Shown here: positions 43,371-52,320 of the stretch, piece after piece
Position numbering within the stretch: the first letter of the stretch is position 1
Layout: the number at the start of each line of letters is the position of its first letter
Assembly: GCF_011043625.1 (NCBI RefSeq)
Contig: NZ_JAAKGT010000004.1
Location: 62,001 to 126,000, forward strand
Reading direction: 5' to 3'
Length of the DNA: 64,000 bases
Origin: Caulobacter sp. 602-2
Lineage (GTDB): Bacteria; Pseudomonadota; Alphaproteobacteria; Caulobacterales; Caulobacteraceae
Translations under genes and position numbers: made by a program
Notes under the pieces: model-generated
What the model saw: the letters and a program-made list of their open reading frames with translations, nothing else
Told to the model about the DNA's origin: nothing
Database searches by the model: none

Positions 43371-45527
43371 CTAGTGATCCATCAGCTGGCGCGACAGGTA
43401 GGTGTAGTGCAGCGCCCAGCGCTTGGCGTTGGCCGCCGGGTCGGCGCCGTTGGCGTGACCCCCGTCGGTGTTCTCGTAGTACATGTAGGGCTGGCCCAGA
43501 TCGGCCAGGCGAGCCGAGAACTTGCGGGCGTGGCCCGGGTGCACCCGGTCGTCCTTGGTCGAGGTGGTGATGTAGGCCAGCGGGTATTTCACCCCGACCT
43601 TGAGGTTCTGGTAGGGGCTGTACGCCGCGATCCAGGCTCGTTCGGCCGGTATGGCCGGATCGCCGTACTCGCCGATCCACGAGGCCCCGGCCGGCAGCTG
43701 GGTGTAGCGGATCATGTCCAGCAGCGGGCTTTCCACCACCACGGCGTTCCAGAGGTCGGGCCGCTGGGTCAAGGCCACGCCCATCAGCAGGCCGCCGTTC
43801 GAGCGGCCGTAGGCGCCCAGGTGACGCGGGCTGGAGACCTTGGTCGAGATCAGGTTCTCGGCGACGGCGAAATAGTCGTCATAGGCCCGCTGGCGATTGG
43901 CCTTCAGCGCCGCCTCGTGCCAGGCCGGGCCGAACTCGCCGCCGCCGCGGATGTTGGCCACCGCGTAGCTGCCGCCGCGCTCCAGCCACAGCTTGCCGAT
44001 CAGCGGGTCATAGACCGGCAGCTTGGAGATCTGGAAGCCGCCGTAGGCGTGCAGCAGGGTGGGGGCCGAGCCGTCGAGCTTCGCGCCCTTCTGGCTGACC
44101 AGGAAGTAGGGGATCTTCGTGCCGTCTTTGCTGACGGCTTCCTTCTGCTCGACCACCAGCTTGGAGGCGTCGAAGCGGGCCGGCAGGGTCTTGACCGTCA
44201 CCGCGCCGGCCTTGGTGGCGTCGGCCAGCTTCAGCTGCGTCGGGGTGATGAAGCCCTCGACCGTGTAGAAGACCTCGTCGCCGCTGTCGGCCGTGGCGAC
44301 GATCGAGACGGCGGCGTTGTCCAGGCCCGGCAGGCCCTGGCTGCGCCAGCCGAACTCGCCGTGGTCGCTGAAGCTGCGGATGCCGCCTTTGACGTTGTCG
44401 TAGATCACCGCGACCACGCGGTTGTCGGTCACCGCCACCTGGTCGATCGACTGGCGCGCGCCCGGCGCGAAGATCGTGCAGGGGTCGCAGTCGTTGCTGA
44501 CCACGATGTCGCCGGTGGGCGAGGCGGGCTTGGGCAGCAGGGCCTTGGGGCTGACCGAGACCAGGGCTCCGGCCGGGAAGTTGCGGCCCAGCGACGGCAG
44601 CTTCTCGTAGTTCCAGGCTTCCTCGACCGTCAGGATCAGGTCGCCGTCGACCATGCCGCGGATCGACGAGCGCTCGGGGATCGGCAGCAGGGTGGCCTTG
44701 CCGGCGTCGTCGAGCAGGAAGGTCTTGGTGTGGAAGAAGTCGGTGGCGCGCTCGATCAGCACCACGCGATTGCCCTTGGCGTCGCGCAGAACGTGCGGAC
44801 GGGCGCTGACGTCGGCCTTCTCGCCGCGGAACACCTCGACGGCCTGTTCCAGCGACTGGCCGCGCTTGAGGGTCTTGATGACCATGCCGTAGCCGCTGTC
44901 GGTGGTGGTGCCCGCGCCCCAGTCGCGGGTCAGGATCAGCGTGTCGGCGTCCAGCCAGTCGATGGTCTGCTTGCTCTCGGGCAGGAAGAAGCCGTCCTTG
45001 ACGAAGCTCTTGGTCGTCAGGTCGAACTCGCGCACCTCGACGGCGTCCTTGCCGCCGTTCGACAGGTTCACCAGGCACCGGTCATGGGTCTTGGGCCGGC
45101 AGTCGGCGCCCTTCCAGATCCAGTTCTTGCCTTCCGCCTTGGCCAGGGCGTCCAGGTCGATGACCGTCTCCCACTTCGGGTCGGCCGAGCGGTAGCTCTC
45201 CAGGCTGGTGCGCCGCCAGACGCCGCGCACGTGCTCGGCGTCCTGCCAGAAGTTGAACACGCTGGTCCCGACGAAGGTCGGGGCGGCGATGCGGTCCTTG
45301 GCGGCCAGCACCTTGAGCGCCGCGTCGTGCAGGCCCTGGTAGCGCTTGTCGCCCGTGAGGACGGGCAGGGTCTTGGCGTTCTCGGCCTTGACCCAGTCCA
45401 GCGACGAGGGCGTCTCGACGCCTTCCAGCGCCAGGTGGGGATCGGCGGCCTCCTGGGCGCGGACGGGGCCGGCGGCGAGGAGGGCGAGCGCTAGGGCGGC
45501 GGGCGAAACGGAACGGAGCGTCAGCAT
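43371..45527 (-). CDS. Prolyl oligopeptidase family S9 peptidase, paralogue B
   Basis: 718 residues, exported (MLTLRSVSPAALALALLAAGPVRAQ). It is clearly a tandem duplicate of the downstream gene: SLDWVKAENAKTLPVLTGDKRYQGLHDAAL parallels DWAKAQNDRTLPVLQGDARYAGLHDAAL. Triad in GAYGRSNGGLLMGV, KDDRVHPGHARK and DGGHANGAD. Differences include an inserted loop with CDPCTIFAPGARQSID in the propeller, so substrate range has probably diverged. First gene of the pair; the ATG ending at 45527 gives the cleanest signal peptide. Confidence 0.92.
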   Translation of the reverse strand: MLTLRSVSPAALALALLAAGPVRAQEAADPHLALEGVETPSSLDWVKAENAKTLPVLTGDKRYQGLHDAALKVLAAKDRIAAPTFVGTSVFNFWQDAEHVRGVWRRTSLESYRSADPKWETVIDLDALAKAEGKNWIWKGADCRPKTHDRCLVNLSNGGKDAVEVREFDLTTKSFVKDGFFLPESKQTIDWLDADTLILTRDWGAGTTTDSGYGMVIKTLKRGQSLEQAVEVFRGEKADVSARPHVLRDAKGNRVVLIERATDFFHTKTFLLDDAGKATLLPIPERSSIRGMVDGDLILTVEEAWNYEKLPSLGRNFPAGALVSVSPKALLPKPASPTGDIVVSNDCDPCTIFAPGARQSIDQVAVTDNRVVAVIYDNVKGGIRSFSDHGEFGWRSQGLPGLDNAAVSIVATADSGDEVFYTVEGFITPTQLKLADATKAGAVTVKTLPARFDASKLVVEQKEAVSKDGTKIPYFLVSQKGAKLDGSAPTLLHAYGGFQISKLPVYDPLIGKLWLERGGSYAVANIRGGGEFGPAWHEAALKANRQRAYDDYFAVAENLISTKVSSPRHLGAYGRSNGGLLMGVALTQRPDLWNAVVVESPLLDMIRYTQLPAGASWIGEYGDPAIPAERAWIAAYSPYQNLKVGVKYPLAYITTSTKDDRVHPGHARKFSARLADLGQPYMYYENTDGGHANGADPAANAKRWALHYTYLSRQLMDH

Positions 45528-45639
45528 GGCGGGGGACGTTAATGCCATTCCCGCCGCTGGCTAGGCCATTTTTGACCTCGGCGGAGTCCGCCTTGCACGC
45601 ACTTCCGGCCTGTGGCCGTATGAGCGGGGGAAACCACAC

Positions 45640-46017
45640 ATGCGAAAGCTGACGATCGCCGCGGGATTGGCGCTGCTGGTTGCGGCCTGTGCGTCTTCGG
45701 AGACGGCGCGGGTCACGCCCCTGCCCGCCCAACCAACCGAGGCCGAGGTGCGAGACTACGTCGCCGCCCATTGGGAGGGCGACTACGACGCCTGGGTTCC
45801 AAAATCGATGAAACAAGAGAAGGCCAAGAACGTGCTGGTCTCGGTCTCCAAGCTGTACTGCCGACCCTACTATGCGGTCTGGTACTGCGATTTCGAGATC
45901 GCCGGACGGTTCGACGACGGAGTGGCGTACACCCGCGTCGCCACCAGCCAGTTCGAGCGCAAGGCCGACGGGAGCCTGCAGAAAACCCTGTTGTTCGTCG
46001 AACCTCGACGGCGCTGA
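45640..46017 (+). CDS. Small putative lipoprotein, function unknown
   Basis: 125 residues with lipobox LLVAAC (Cys about residue 17). The mature part has HWEGDYDAWVPKSM and a Cys pair flanking aromatic residues (LYCRPYYAVWYCDFEI). No family recognised. Divergent from the S9 tandem; convergent with the ion channel gene, three bases apart. Confidence 0.7.
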   Translation: MRKLTIAAGLALLVAACASSETARVTPLPAQPTEAEVRDYVAAHWEGDYDAWVPKSMKQEKAKNVLVSVSKLYCRPYYAVWYCDFEIAGRFDDGVAYTRVATSQFERKADGSLQKTLLFVEPRRR

Positions 46018-46020
46018 CGC

Positions 46021-46797
46021 CTAAGCTCCGTCATCCGGAATGCACAGCATCTTGCCGCAGGCCTTGCAGTGCACCGCGTCGGGATCGTGCTTGCGCAGGC
46101 CGCAGTCGGGACAGGGATAGGTCACCTTGTGCGGCCGCAGGATCGACTGGATCAGGCCGATGAACAGCGACACCCCGCCGATCATCACCGCCATCGACAG
46201 AAGCTTGCCCCACATCCCCGGCAAGGTGACGTCGCCATAGCCCGTCGTCGTCAGGCTGGTGACGGTGAAATAGAGGGCGTCCACATAGCCCGCGATGCCG
46301 TCGTGGCGGCCCGCGAAGCTGGAATAGACGAAGCCCGTCACCACGAAGACGAAGGTCAGCAGCGACGAGGCGGCCTTGGTGATGTCCTCGATCCGGGTGT
46401 CGTCATAGCGCCGCGCCACGGTGCGCCAGAAGAACTCGCTGCGCACCAGGGTCCATAGCCGCAGCACCCGCAGGAAGCCGAAATTGAACAGCCAGGCGGG
46501 AAACAGCATGGTGGCCAGCACGAAGAGGTCGACCCAGACGATCGGCTTCCTCAGCCAGCTCCTGATGTCGCCGTGGGCGATGGCGCGGGCGATCAGGTCG
46601 GCGGCCAGGAAGGTCGCGACCCCATAGTCGAGCAGGTAGAAGGTCACCCCGTGGTGCTGCATCAACGGCGCGGCGATGAAGAAGCCGATGATCAGCAGAT
46701 CGATCAGGATAACCGCATAGCGGAACCGCACGGCCGCGGGCGAGGCGCCGTGATAGAGCGCCCTAAGCCGGGCGCGCAGGCGCAGGTCTTCGGTCAA
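46021..46797 (-). CDS. Potassium-channel-like ion channel with C-terminal zinc ribbon
   Basis: 258 residues from a TTG start that overlaps the preceding stop (TTGA), with AAGAGG eight bases before it. About six membrane segments. The pore loop reads TSLTTTGYGDVTLPG with the K+ filter TTGYGD at 184-189, and a basic segment before it (FLRVLRLWTLVRSEFFWR) resembles S4. After the last helix a four-cysteine zinc ribbon (Cys229, 232, 244, 247: CPDCG...CKACG) forms the cytoplasmic tail, in place of the RCK domain often seen in bacterial channels. Its regulation through metal or redox is only a suggestion. Confidence 0.82.
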   Translation of the reverse strand: MTEDLRLRARLRALYHGASPAAVRFRYAVILIDLLIIGFFIAAPLMQHHGVTFYLLDYGVATFLAADLIARAIAHGDIRSWLRKPIVWVDLFVLATMLFPAWLFNFGFLRVLRLWTLVRSEFFWRTVARRYDDTRIEDITKAASSLLTFVFVVTGFVYSSFAGRHDGIAGYVDALYFTVTSLTTTGYGDVTLPGMWGKLLSMAVMIGGVSLFIGLIQSILRPHKVTYPCPDCGLRKHDPDAVHCKACGKMLCIPDDGA

Positions 46798-47246
46798 GCA
46801 AACCACCTCTTGCGATGGGCGGGGCGAACGTCTTCCGCCGGAGGGCCGATCGTCACGCGAACCTCGGCCGCTTCGGCCGCGATCCGCACCACGCCTTCCA
46901 GCGCCTCGATCTGCCACTTGAACGCCAGGTGATCGCCGTCGCCCGCCCGGCCACGATCCAGGATCGGGCCATAGTCCCGATCATCCGGGGCCAGAAAGCC
47001 GATCTCCTCGATACAGAGGTTCGAAAGGTCGGCCGGCAGGTCGGTCTCGAACAGGCTCGCTCCCTCGAAGACGACGTCGAAGGCCATCGGCCGACCAGAA
47101 ATGCGGTACTGGTTGGCGGCGAAGCGCAGGACGAGCCGCTGGCCTTCGGCTTCGGCGGCCGTCAGCGCGTAGGCGTTGTGGACGTCCAGGCAGCCGAACG
47201 CGCCGGTGAACTCCACCCCTTGCGTGATCTCGAAATTACACCTCAA
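46794..47246 (-). CDS. Conserved hypothetical protein upstream of the channel gene
   Basis: 150 residues from a TTG start with GGAGGG six bases upstream; an ATG further upstream would run close to the dapF promoter. No signal or membrane segment. The sequence alternates short hydrophobic strands (VEFTGAFGCLDVHNAYAL, QRLVLRFAANQYRIS, AFDVVFEGASLF), suggesting an all-beta fold. It is translationally coupled to the channel gene (TTGA overlap), so a functional link to the channel is plausible. Family not recognised. Confidence 0.6.
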   Translation of the reverse strand: MRCNFEITQGVEFTGAFGCLDVHNAYALTAAEAEGQRLVLRFAANQYRISGRPMAFDVVFEGASLFETDLPADLSNLCIEEIGFLAPDDRDYGPILDRGRAGDGDHLAFKWQIEALEGVVRIAAEAAEVRVTIGPPAEDVRPAHRKRWFA

Positions 47247-47313
47247 GCCCGTCCCTCCGGCCGATCGCCGCATCCCCTGCCGCTGGACGGAGTTTTCGAC
47301 TATATAGCCGCCC

Positions 47314-48168
47314 ATGAGCCGCACCTTCCTGAAGATGAACGGGCTCGGCAACGACTTCGTCGTCATCGAGACCCTCACCCAGCCGTTCGAACCCTCCGCC
47401 GAGGAGATCCGCCAGATCGCCAAACGCGGCCAGGGCGGGATCGGCTGCGACCAGGTGGTGGCCATCGATCCGCCGAAGGCGGAAGGGGCATCGGCCTATG
47501 TGCGCTTCTGGAACGCCGACGGCGAGGTCGCCGGCGCCTGCGGCAACGCCACCCGCTGCGTGGCCTGGCTGCTGATGCAGTCGGGCGGCAAGGACGCCGT
47601 GGCCTTCGACACCAGCGCCGGGCGCCTGTCGGGCGTGATGGCCGGCGACAAGCGCGTCACCGTCGACATGGGCGAGCCGCGTCTGTCGTGGGACCAGATC
47701 CCACTGGCCGAAGAGATGGACACCGCCCGCGTCGAGCTGCAGGTCGGCCCGATCGACGCGCCGTGGGTGCACACCCCGGTCTGCGTCTCGATGGGCAATC
47801 CGCACGTGGTGTTCTTCGTCGACGCGCCCGTTTCGGACGAGTTCGCCGAGAAGACCGGCAGCCTGGTGGAGCACCACCCGCTGTTTCCGGAAGGCGTCAA
47901 TGTCGGCTTCGCCCACGTCGTCTCGCGCGACCACATCAAGCTGAAGGTCTGGGAACGCGGCGCGGGCCTCACCGCCGCCTGCGGCACCGGCGCCTGCGCC
48001 GCCCAGGTCGCCGCCGTGCGCCGGGGCCTGACCGACCGGGTCGCCACCGTCGAGTTCGAGAGCGGCCCGCTGGTCATCGAATGGCGCGAGGCCGACGGCC
48101 ACGTGATCATGACCGGCCCGGTGGCCCTGGAGTTCACCGGCAAGCTGCCGGAGACCGTGGCCGCATGA
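47314..48168 (+). CDS. dapF: Diaminopimelate epimerase DapF
   Basis: 284 residues. The two catalytic cysteines are in ACGNATRC (Cys76) and ACGTGACA (about 223), each in the family's conserved loop. NGLGNDFVVIE at the N-terminus is diagnostic. It converts LL- to meso-diaminopimelate for lysine and peptidoglycan. First gene of a tightly overlapped run: its stop overlaps the next ATG (ATGA). Confidence 0.97.
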   Translation: MSRTFLKMNGLGNDFVVIETLTQPFEPSAEEIRQIAKRGQGGIGCDQVVAIDPPKAEGASAYVRFWNADGEVAGACGNATRCVAWLLMQSGGKDAVAFDTSAGRLSGVMAGDKRVTVDMGEPRLSWDQIPLAEEMDTARVELQVGPIDAPWVHTPVCVSMGNPHVVFFVDAPVSDEFAEKTGSLVEHHPLFPEGVNVGFAHVVSRDHIKLKVWERGAGLTAACGTGACAAQVAAVRRGLTDRVATVEFESGPLVIEWREADGHVIMTGPVALEFTGKLPETVAA

Positions 48169-48992
48169 GCGAACTGCATCCCGCCCTCGCCCCCGGCAAG
48201 ACCGCCGTCGTCACCGGCGCGGCCGACGGCATCGGCCTGGCCGCCGCCAAGGCCTTCGTCGAGCTGGGCCTCAACGTGGTCATGGCCGACGTCACGGGCC
48301 GCAAGCTCAAAGCAGAGGCCGAAGCCATCGGCGCCCTGGCCGTGCCGACCGACGTGGCCGACCGCGCCGCCGTCGAGGCCCTGCGAAACGTGGCGATCGA
48401 GCGCTTCGGCGCCGTCGACGTGCTGATGAACAACGCCGGCGTGGGCGGCGGCGGCGACGCCTTCTCGGGCGACGACGCCTGGAAGCGCATCCTCGACGTC
48501 AACCTGTGGGGCGTGATCAACGGCGTCCAGGTGTTCGGCGAGGAGATGGCCGAAAGCGGCCGTCCGGGCCTGATCATCAACACCGGCTCCAAGCAGGGGA
48601 TCACCCAGCCGCCGGGCGACACGGCCTACAACGTCTCGAAGTCGGCGGTGAAGGCGCTGACGGAAGGCCTGGCCCACACCCTGCGCGAGATCGTCGATTG
48701 CCAGGTCAGCGCCCACCTGCTGATCCCCGGCTACACCTTCACCGGCATGACCAAGCGCGGCCCGGGCGGCAAGCCCGACGCGGCCTGGACGGGCGAGCAG
48801 GTTGTCCACTTCATGCTGGCCCGCATCGCCGCCGGCGACTTCTACATCCTGTGCCCCGACAACGATGTGCCGCGCGCGCTGGATGAAAAGCGCATGGCCT
48901 GGGCGATGGGCGACGTCATCGAGAACCGCCCGGCCCTGTCGCGCTGGCACGACGACTGGAAGGACGCCTTCGCGGCGTTCATCAAGTCATGA
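48165..48992 (+). CDS. Short-chain dehydrogenase/reductase
   Basis: 275 residues, classical SDR. Cofactor motif TGAADGIGLA, NNAGVGGGG, and the catalytic Tyr-x3-Lys in AYNVSKSAVK. Asp-rich ADVTGRK after the second strand suggests NAD preference. The C-terminal third (DNDVPRALDEKRMAWAMGDVIENRPALSRWHDDWKDAF) is distinctive of a subgroup common in alphaproteobacteria. Substrate unknown. Overlaps dapF and mtaB by ATGA junctions on both sides. Confidence 0.9.
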   Translation: MSELHPALAPGKTAVVTGAADGIGLAAAKAFVELGLNVVMADVTGRKLKAEAEAIGALAVPTDVADRAAVEALRNVAIERFGAVDVLMNNAGVGGGGDAFSGDDAWKRILDVNLWGVINGVQVFGEEMAESGRPGLIINTGSKQGITQPPGDTAYNVSKSAVKALTEGLAHTLREIVDCQVSAHLLIPGYTFTGMTKRGPGGKPDAAWTGEQVVHFMLARIAAGDFYILCPDNDVPRALDEKRMAWAMGDVIENRPALSRWHDDWKDAFAAFIKS

Positions 48993-50320
48993 GCGTCTAC
49001 ACGGTCATCAAGGCCCAGCCGAAGCCCAAGCCGGAAGTCGGCGAGGAGGGCGGTCCGGCCACGACGATGTCGGGTCCCGACGGCGTCGACGTCGTCACCT
49101 TCGGCTGCCGCCTGAACGCCTATGAGAGCGAGGCCATGCGGGCCCGCGCCGCGGCGGATGGCCTGTCGGACGCCGTGGTGTTCAACACCTGCGCGGTGAC
49201 CAACGAGGCCGTGCGCCAGGCCCGCCAGGCGATCCGCAAGGCCCGCCGCGAGCGTCCGGGCGCGCGGATCATCGTCACCGGCTGCGCCGCCCAGATCGAT
49301 CCGGCCGCCTTCGCCGCCATGCCGGAAGTGGATCTCGTGCTCGGCAACGCCGAGAAGGCCGCCCCCGGCGCCCTGGTCGAGACCACGGCCCGCGTGCGGG
49401 TCAACGACATCATGTCGGTCAAGGAGACCGCCGGTCACCTGATCGACGGCCTGAAGGATCGCGCCCGCGCCTATGTCGAGGTGCAGAACGGCTGCGATCA
49501 CCGCTGCACCTTCTGCATCATCCCCTATGGCCGCGGAAACTCGCGCTCGGCCCCGGCCGGCGAGGTCGTCGAACAGGTGCGCAAGCTGGCGGCGGAAGGC
49601 TATCGCGAGGTCGTGCTGACCGGCGTCGACGTCACCTCGTGGGGCTCCGACCTGCCGGGCCAGCCGACCCTGGGCCAGTTGGTGGGCCGCATCCTGCGCA
49701 TGGTTCCCGACCTGCCGCGCCTGCGCCTGTCGTCGATCGACGCCGCCGAGATCGATCCGGACCTCTTGAAGCTGTTCGCCGAAGAGCCGCGGCTGATGCC
49801 GTATCTGCACCTGTCCCTTCAGGCGGGTGATGATCTGATCCTCAAGCGCATGAAGCGCCGGCACAATCGCACCGACGCGCTGAACCTGGTGGCCAGCGTG
49901 CGCGCCGTGCGCCCGGACGTGGCCTTCGGCGCTGATTTGATCGCCGGCTTCCCCACCGAGAGCGAAGAGGCGTTCGAAAACACCGTCCGCCTCGTCGAGG
50001 AGGCGGGCCTGGCCTTCCTGCACGTCTTCCCCTACAGCGCCCGCCCCGGCACGCCGGCCGCGCGGATGCCGCCGGTCAAGGGCCCCGTCATCAAGGACCG
50101 CGCCCGGCGCCTGCGCGAAGCGGGCCAGCGGGGCCTGGAACGCCACCTGGCCGCCCAGGTCGGCCGCGTGCTGCCGGGCCTGGTCGAACGCGACGGCCTG
50201 GCGCGCGCGGAGGACTTCACCGAGATCGCCTTCACCGGCGAGGCGCCGGCCGGCCAGATCGTGGCCTTCCGCGTCACCGGCCACGACGGCGCCCGCGTGA
50301 TCGCCGAGCGGGCCGCTTGA
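48989..50320 (+). CDS. mtaB: tRNA t6A37 methylthiotransferase MtaB
   Basis: 443 residues, radical-SAM methylthiotransferase that converts t6A37 to ms2t6A37 in tRNAs reading ANN codons. The UPF0004 domain has TFGCRLNAYESEAM, NTCAVTNEA and TGCAAQ, the three cysteines of the auxiliary cluster. The radical-SAM motif is NGCDHRCTFCIIPYGRG, followed by the TRAM domain. The first 30 residues (SVYTVIKAQPKPKPEVGEEG) look like a lineage-specific extension; an internal ATG at residue 27 could also serve. GCRLNAYE marks MtaB rather than MiaB. Confidence 0.95.
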   Translation: MSVYTVIKAQPKPKPEVGEEGGPATTMSGPDGVDVVTFGCRLNAYESEAMRARAAADGLSDAVVFNTCAVTNEAVRQARQAIRKARRERPGARIIVTGCAAQIDPAAFAAMPEVDLVLGNAEKAAPGALVETTARVRVNDIMSVKETAGHLIDGLKDRARAYVEVQNGCDHRCTFCIIPYGRGNSRSAPAGEVVEQVRKLAAEGYREVVLTGVDVTSWGSDLPGQPTLGQLVGRILRMVPDLPRLRLSSIDAAEIDPDLLKLFAEEPRLMPYLHLSLQAGDDLILKRMKRRHNRTDALNLVASVRAVRPDVAFGADLIAGFPTESEEAFENTVRLVEEAGLAFLHVFPYSARPGTPAARMPPVKGPVIKDRARRLREAGQRGLERHLAAQVGRVLPGLVERDGLARAEDFTEIAFTGEAPAGQIVAFRVTGHDGARVIAERAA

Positions 50321-51303
50321 AGCGCCTGCTCGCCGCGCTCCTCGCCGGTCTGCTCGCCGCGCCCGTCGCGGCGCGGGCCGATGACGCGCGGGCGGACGGG
50401 GCGCCGGTCAGCTTCAGCGTCATGACCTACAACGTCGCCGGCCTGCCCTGGCCGGTGAAGAAGGGTCGCGGCGAGGCCCTGAAGAAGATCGGCGACGAGC
50501 TGGCCAAGATGCGCGCGGCCGGGACCGAGCCCGACGTCGTGCTGATCCAGGAAGGCTTCCGCAAGGAGATCGGCGAGCTGGTCGACCGCTCGGGCTATCC
50601 CTACGTGGCGCGCGGCCCCAAGCGGAAGCAGCGCGACGCCAGCCTTTGGGCCAAGGGCGAAAAGCCCGACTATCGCCGCGTGGCCTATCGCTGGAAGGGC
50701 GAGGGGCTGGGCAAGTGGGGCTCCAGCGGCCTGTGGGTGCTGAGCAACCACCCGATCGAGGACGTGAAGTCGCACGCCTATCACTACTGCGCGGGCCTGG
50801 ACTGCCTGGCCAACAAGGGGGTGATGCTGGTCAGCCTGAACGTGCCGGGCCTGCCGACCCCGGTCGAGGTGGCCGACACCCACCTCAATTCCAAGGGCGC
50901 CTCGCGCGTGCCCCGGTCGCGCAACCGCATGGCCCACCACCTGCAGGCCGACGAGTTCAAGCGCTTCATGGCCGCCGACCGCACGCCCGGCGCGCCGCTG
51001 ATCGTCGGCGGCGACTTCAACGTCATGCACGCGCCCGACCGCTTCGACTACGTGATGGCCGACTATCCGTTCGAGGTGGTCAGCCGCTGGTGCCACAACC
51101 TGCCGGGCGCCTGCGACACCCAGATCTCCTACGACGGCGACGCGCCGTGGCTCGACACCCAGGACCTGATCGGCTTCCTCGACGGCGACAAGGTCGACGT
51201 CACGCCGACCCGGGTTGAGGCCACCTTCGACGGCGCCAACGAGCCGGTGCTGTCGGATCACGACGGCTATCGCGTGACCTTCCAGCTGACCCCGAAGACC
51301 TAG
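50317..51303 (+). CDS. Exported endonuclease/exonuclease/phosphatase-fold hydrolase
   Basis: 328 residues from a TTG start overlapping the mtaB stop (TTGA). Signal peptide KRLLAALLAGLLAAPVAARA. The EEP fold is marked by MTYNVAGLPWP, LIQEGF (metal Glu), VADTHLNSKG, IVGGDFNVM and the catalytic His of SDHDGYRVTF. Exported members include neutral sphingomyelinases, nucleases and phosphatidylinositol phosphatases; HYCAGLDCLANKGVM is reminiscent of sphingomyelinase-like members. Substrate is undecided. Confidence 0.85.
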   Translation: MKRLLAALLAGLLAAPVAARADDARADGAPVSFSVMTYNVAGLPWPVKKGRGEALKKIGDELAKMRAAGTEPDVVLIQEGFRKEIGELVDRSGYPYVARGPKRKQRDASLWAKGEKPDYRRVAYRWKGEGLGKWGSSGLWVLSNHPIEDVKSHAYHYCAGLDCLANKGVMLVSLNVPGLPTPVEVADTHLNSKGASRVPRSRNRMAHHLQADEFKRFMAADRTPGAPLIVGGDFNVMHAPDRFDYVMADYPFEVVSRWCHNLPGACDTQISYDGDAPWLDTQDLIGFLDGDKVDVTPTRVEATFDGANEPVLSDHDGYRVTFQLTPKT

Positions 51304-51306
51304 GAC

Positions 51307-51717
51307 CTAGCGCCGGCCGCCGCGGCCGTTGCCGCCCTCGACGCCGCCGCGCGCCCGCAGCAGATCGCCCACCGAGGCGCCGTCGATCGTGCAGCGGGCC
51401 ACCACCCGGTCGTACGAGTGCTTGATCGCCCGGCATTGCAGGTACTGCCGCCAGACCACGTCCTCGAGCAGGGTCTTGGCCGCCCGGCCGCCCGGCGAGT
51501 TCAGTTCCGGGGCGTAGAAGTCCGACACCCGCACCTCGATCCAGGTCGAGGGATCGCTGCTCTTGCCCACGCACAGGCTGTCGCCGTCGCCGACATAGCG
51601 GACCGGGCCGTCGAAACGCGCGCCGGGCGCCGGCAGGGCGCCTTCGCAGGGATCGGCCAGCGCCACGGCCGGAGCCGCCAGCAACGCCGCCGCCAGAACC
51701 AGTCGCCACCCCGTCAT
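51307..51717 (-). CDS. Exported staphylococcal-nuclease-like (SNase) domain protein
   Basis: 136 residues with signal peptide MTGWRLVLAAALLAAPAVALA. The domain shows VRYVGDGDSLCVG, VRVSDFYAPELNSPGGRAAKTLLE and SYDRVVARCTIDG, which parallel the IDGDT, R-x-DAPE and YGR-type motifs of thermonucleases. The metal Asp and the catalytic Arg equivalents look partly conserved, while four cysteines may stabilise the fold. Convergent with the EEP gene, three bases between stops. Confidence 0.72.
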   Translation of the reverse strand: MTGWRLVLAAALLAAPAVALADPCEGALPAPGARFDGPVRYVGDGDSLCVGKSSDPSTWIEVRVSDFYAPELNSPGGRAAKTLLEDVVWRQYLQCRAIKHSYDRVVARCTIDGASVGDLLRARGGVEGGNGRGGRR

Positions 51718-51884
51718 CGAGACCTCCGTCTTGCGCGAGAGGAATCGGTACGCCCTATCGAAGCGGTTGTATTTTCTCACGATTTACTAACTCGAACGCA
51801 TTACTGCATGCGTTGAACACCGCGTCGGGCCTTGCTGTCACGCGGGATCTGACCTCTGGTGCCGCCTCGGCGGTGGAGGGGATC

Positions 51885-52319
51885 ATGGGCTTGAGCGGCG
51901 GCTGCCAGTGCGGCGCGGTGCGGTTCCGGGTGGCGGGCCAGCCCGGCCGCGCCTCGATCTGCCATTGCCGGATGTGCCAGAAGGCGTTCGGCGGTCCGTT
52001 CGGCGCGCTGGTGACGGTGAACCAGGCCGACCTGACCTGGACCCGGGGCGAGCGGGCGACCTTCCAGAGCTCGGACGCGATCCGCCGCGGCTTCTGCGCC
52101 GCCTGCGGCACGCCCCTGACCTATGAGTGGAGCCACGACAAGATCGACCTGGCCGTGTTCGCCTTCGACGATCCGTCAGCGGTCGAGCCGGTGGTCCAGC
52201 TGGCGATCGACAGCCGGCCCGCCTGGATGGAGCATCTGGCCGACATGCCGGTGCGCGCGCCAATGGGCGGCTCGGCGAGCCCGGTCGTGTCGAGGCAGCA
52301 TCCTGATCGGGATACGTGA
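51885..52319 (+). CDS. GFA-family zinc protein
   Basis: 144 residues. Zinc cysteines in GGCQCGAVRF, CHCRMCQKAFG and CAACGTPL are those of the GFA (glutathione-dependent formaldehyde-activating) fold. Most GFA proteins do not act on formaldehyde and their roles are unknown. GGAGGGG four bases before the ATG at 51885 supports this start over a TTG 72 bases earlier. The C-terminal IDSRPAWMEHLADMP is typical. Confidence 0.88.
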   Translation: MGLSGGCQCGAVRFRVAGQPGRASICHCRMCQKAFGGPFGALVTVNQADLTWTRGERATFQSSDAIRRGFCAACGTPLTYEWSHDKIDLAVFAFDDPSAVEPVVQLAIDSRPAWMEHLADMPVRAPMGGSASPVVSRQHPDRDT

Positions 52320-52320
52320 A

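Noticed and set aside
43374-45494. A 706-codon plus-strand frame opposite the second S9 peptidase
   Set aside because: Antisense shadow; the minus-strand gene has a complete catalytic triad and signal peptide.
46815-48165. An N-terminal extension of the SDR running back over dapF
   Set aside because: This part is the wrong frame of dapF, which is fully conserved; the SDR starts at 48165 by an ATGA overlap.
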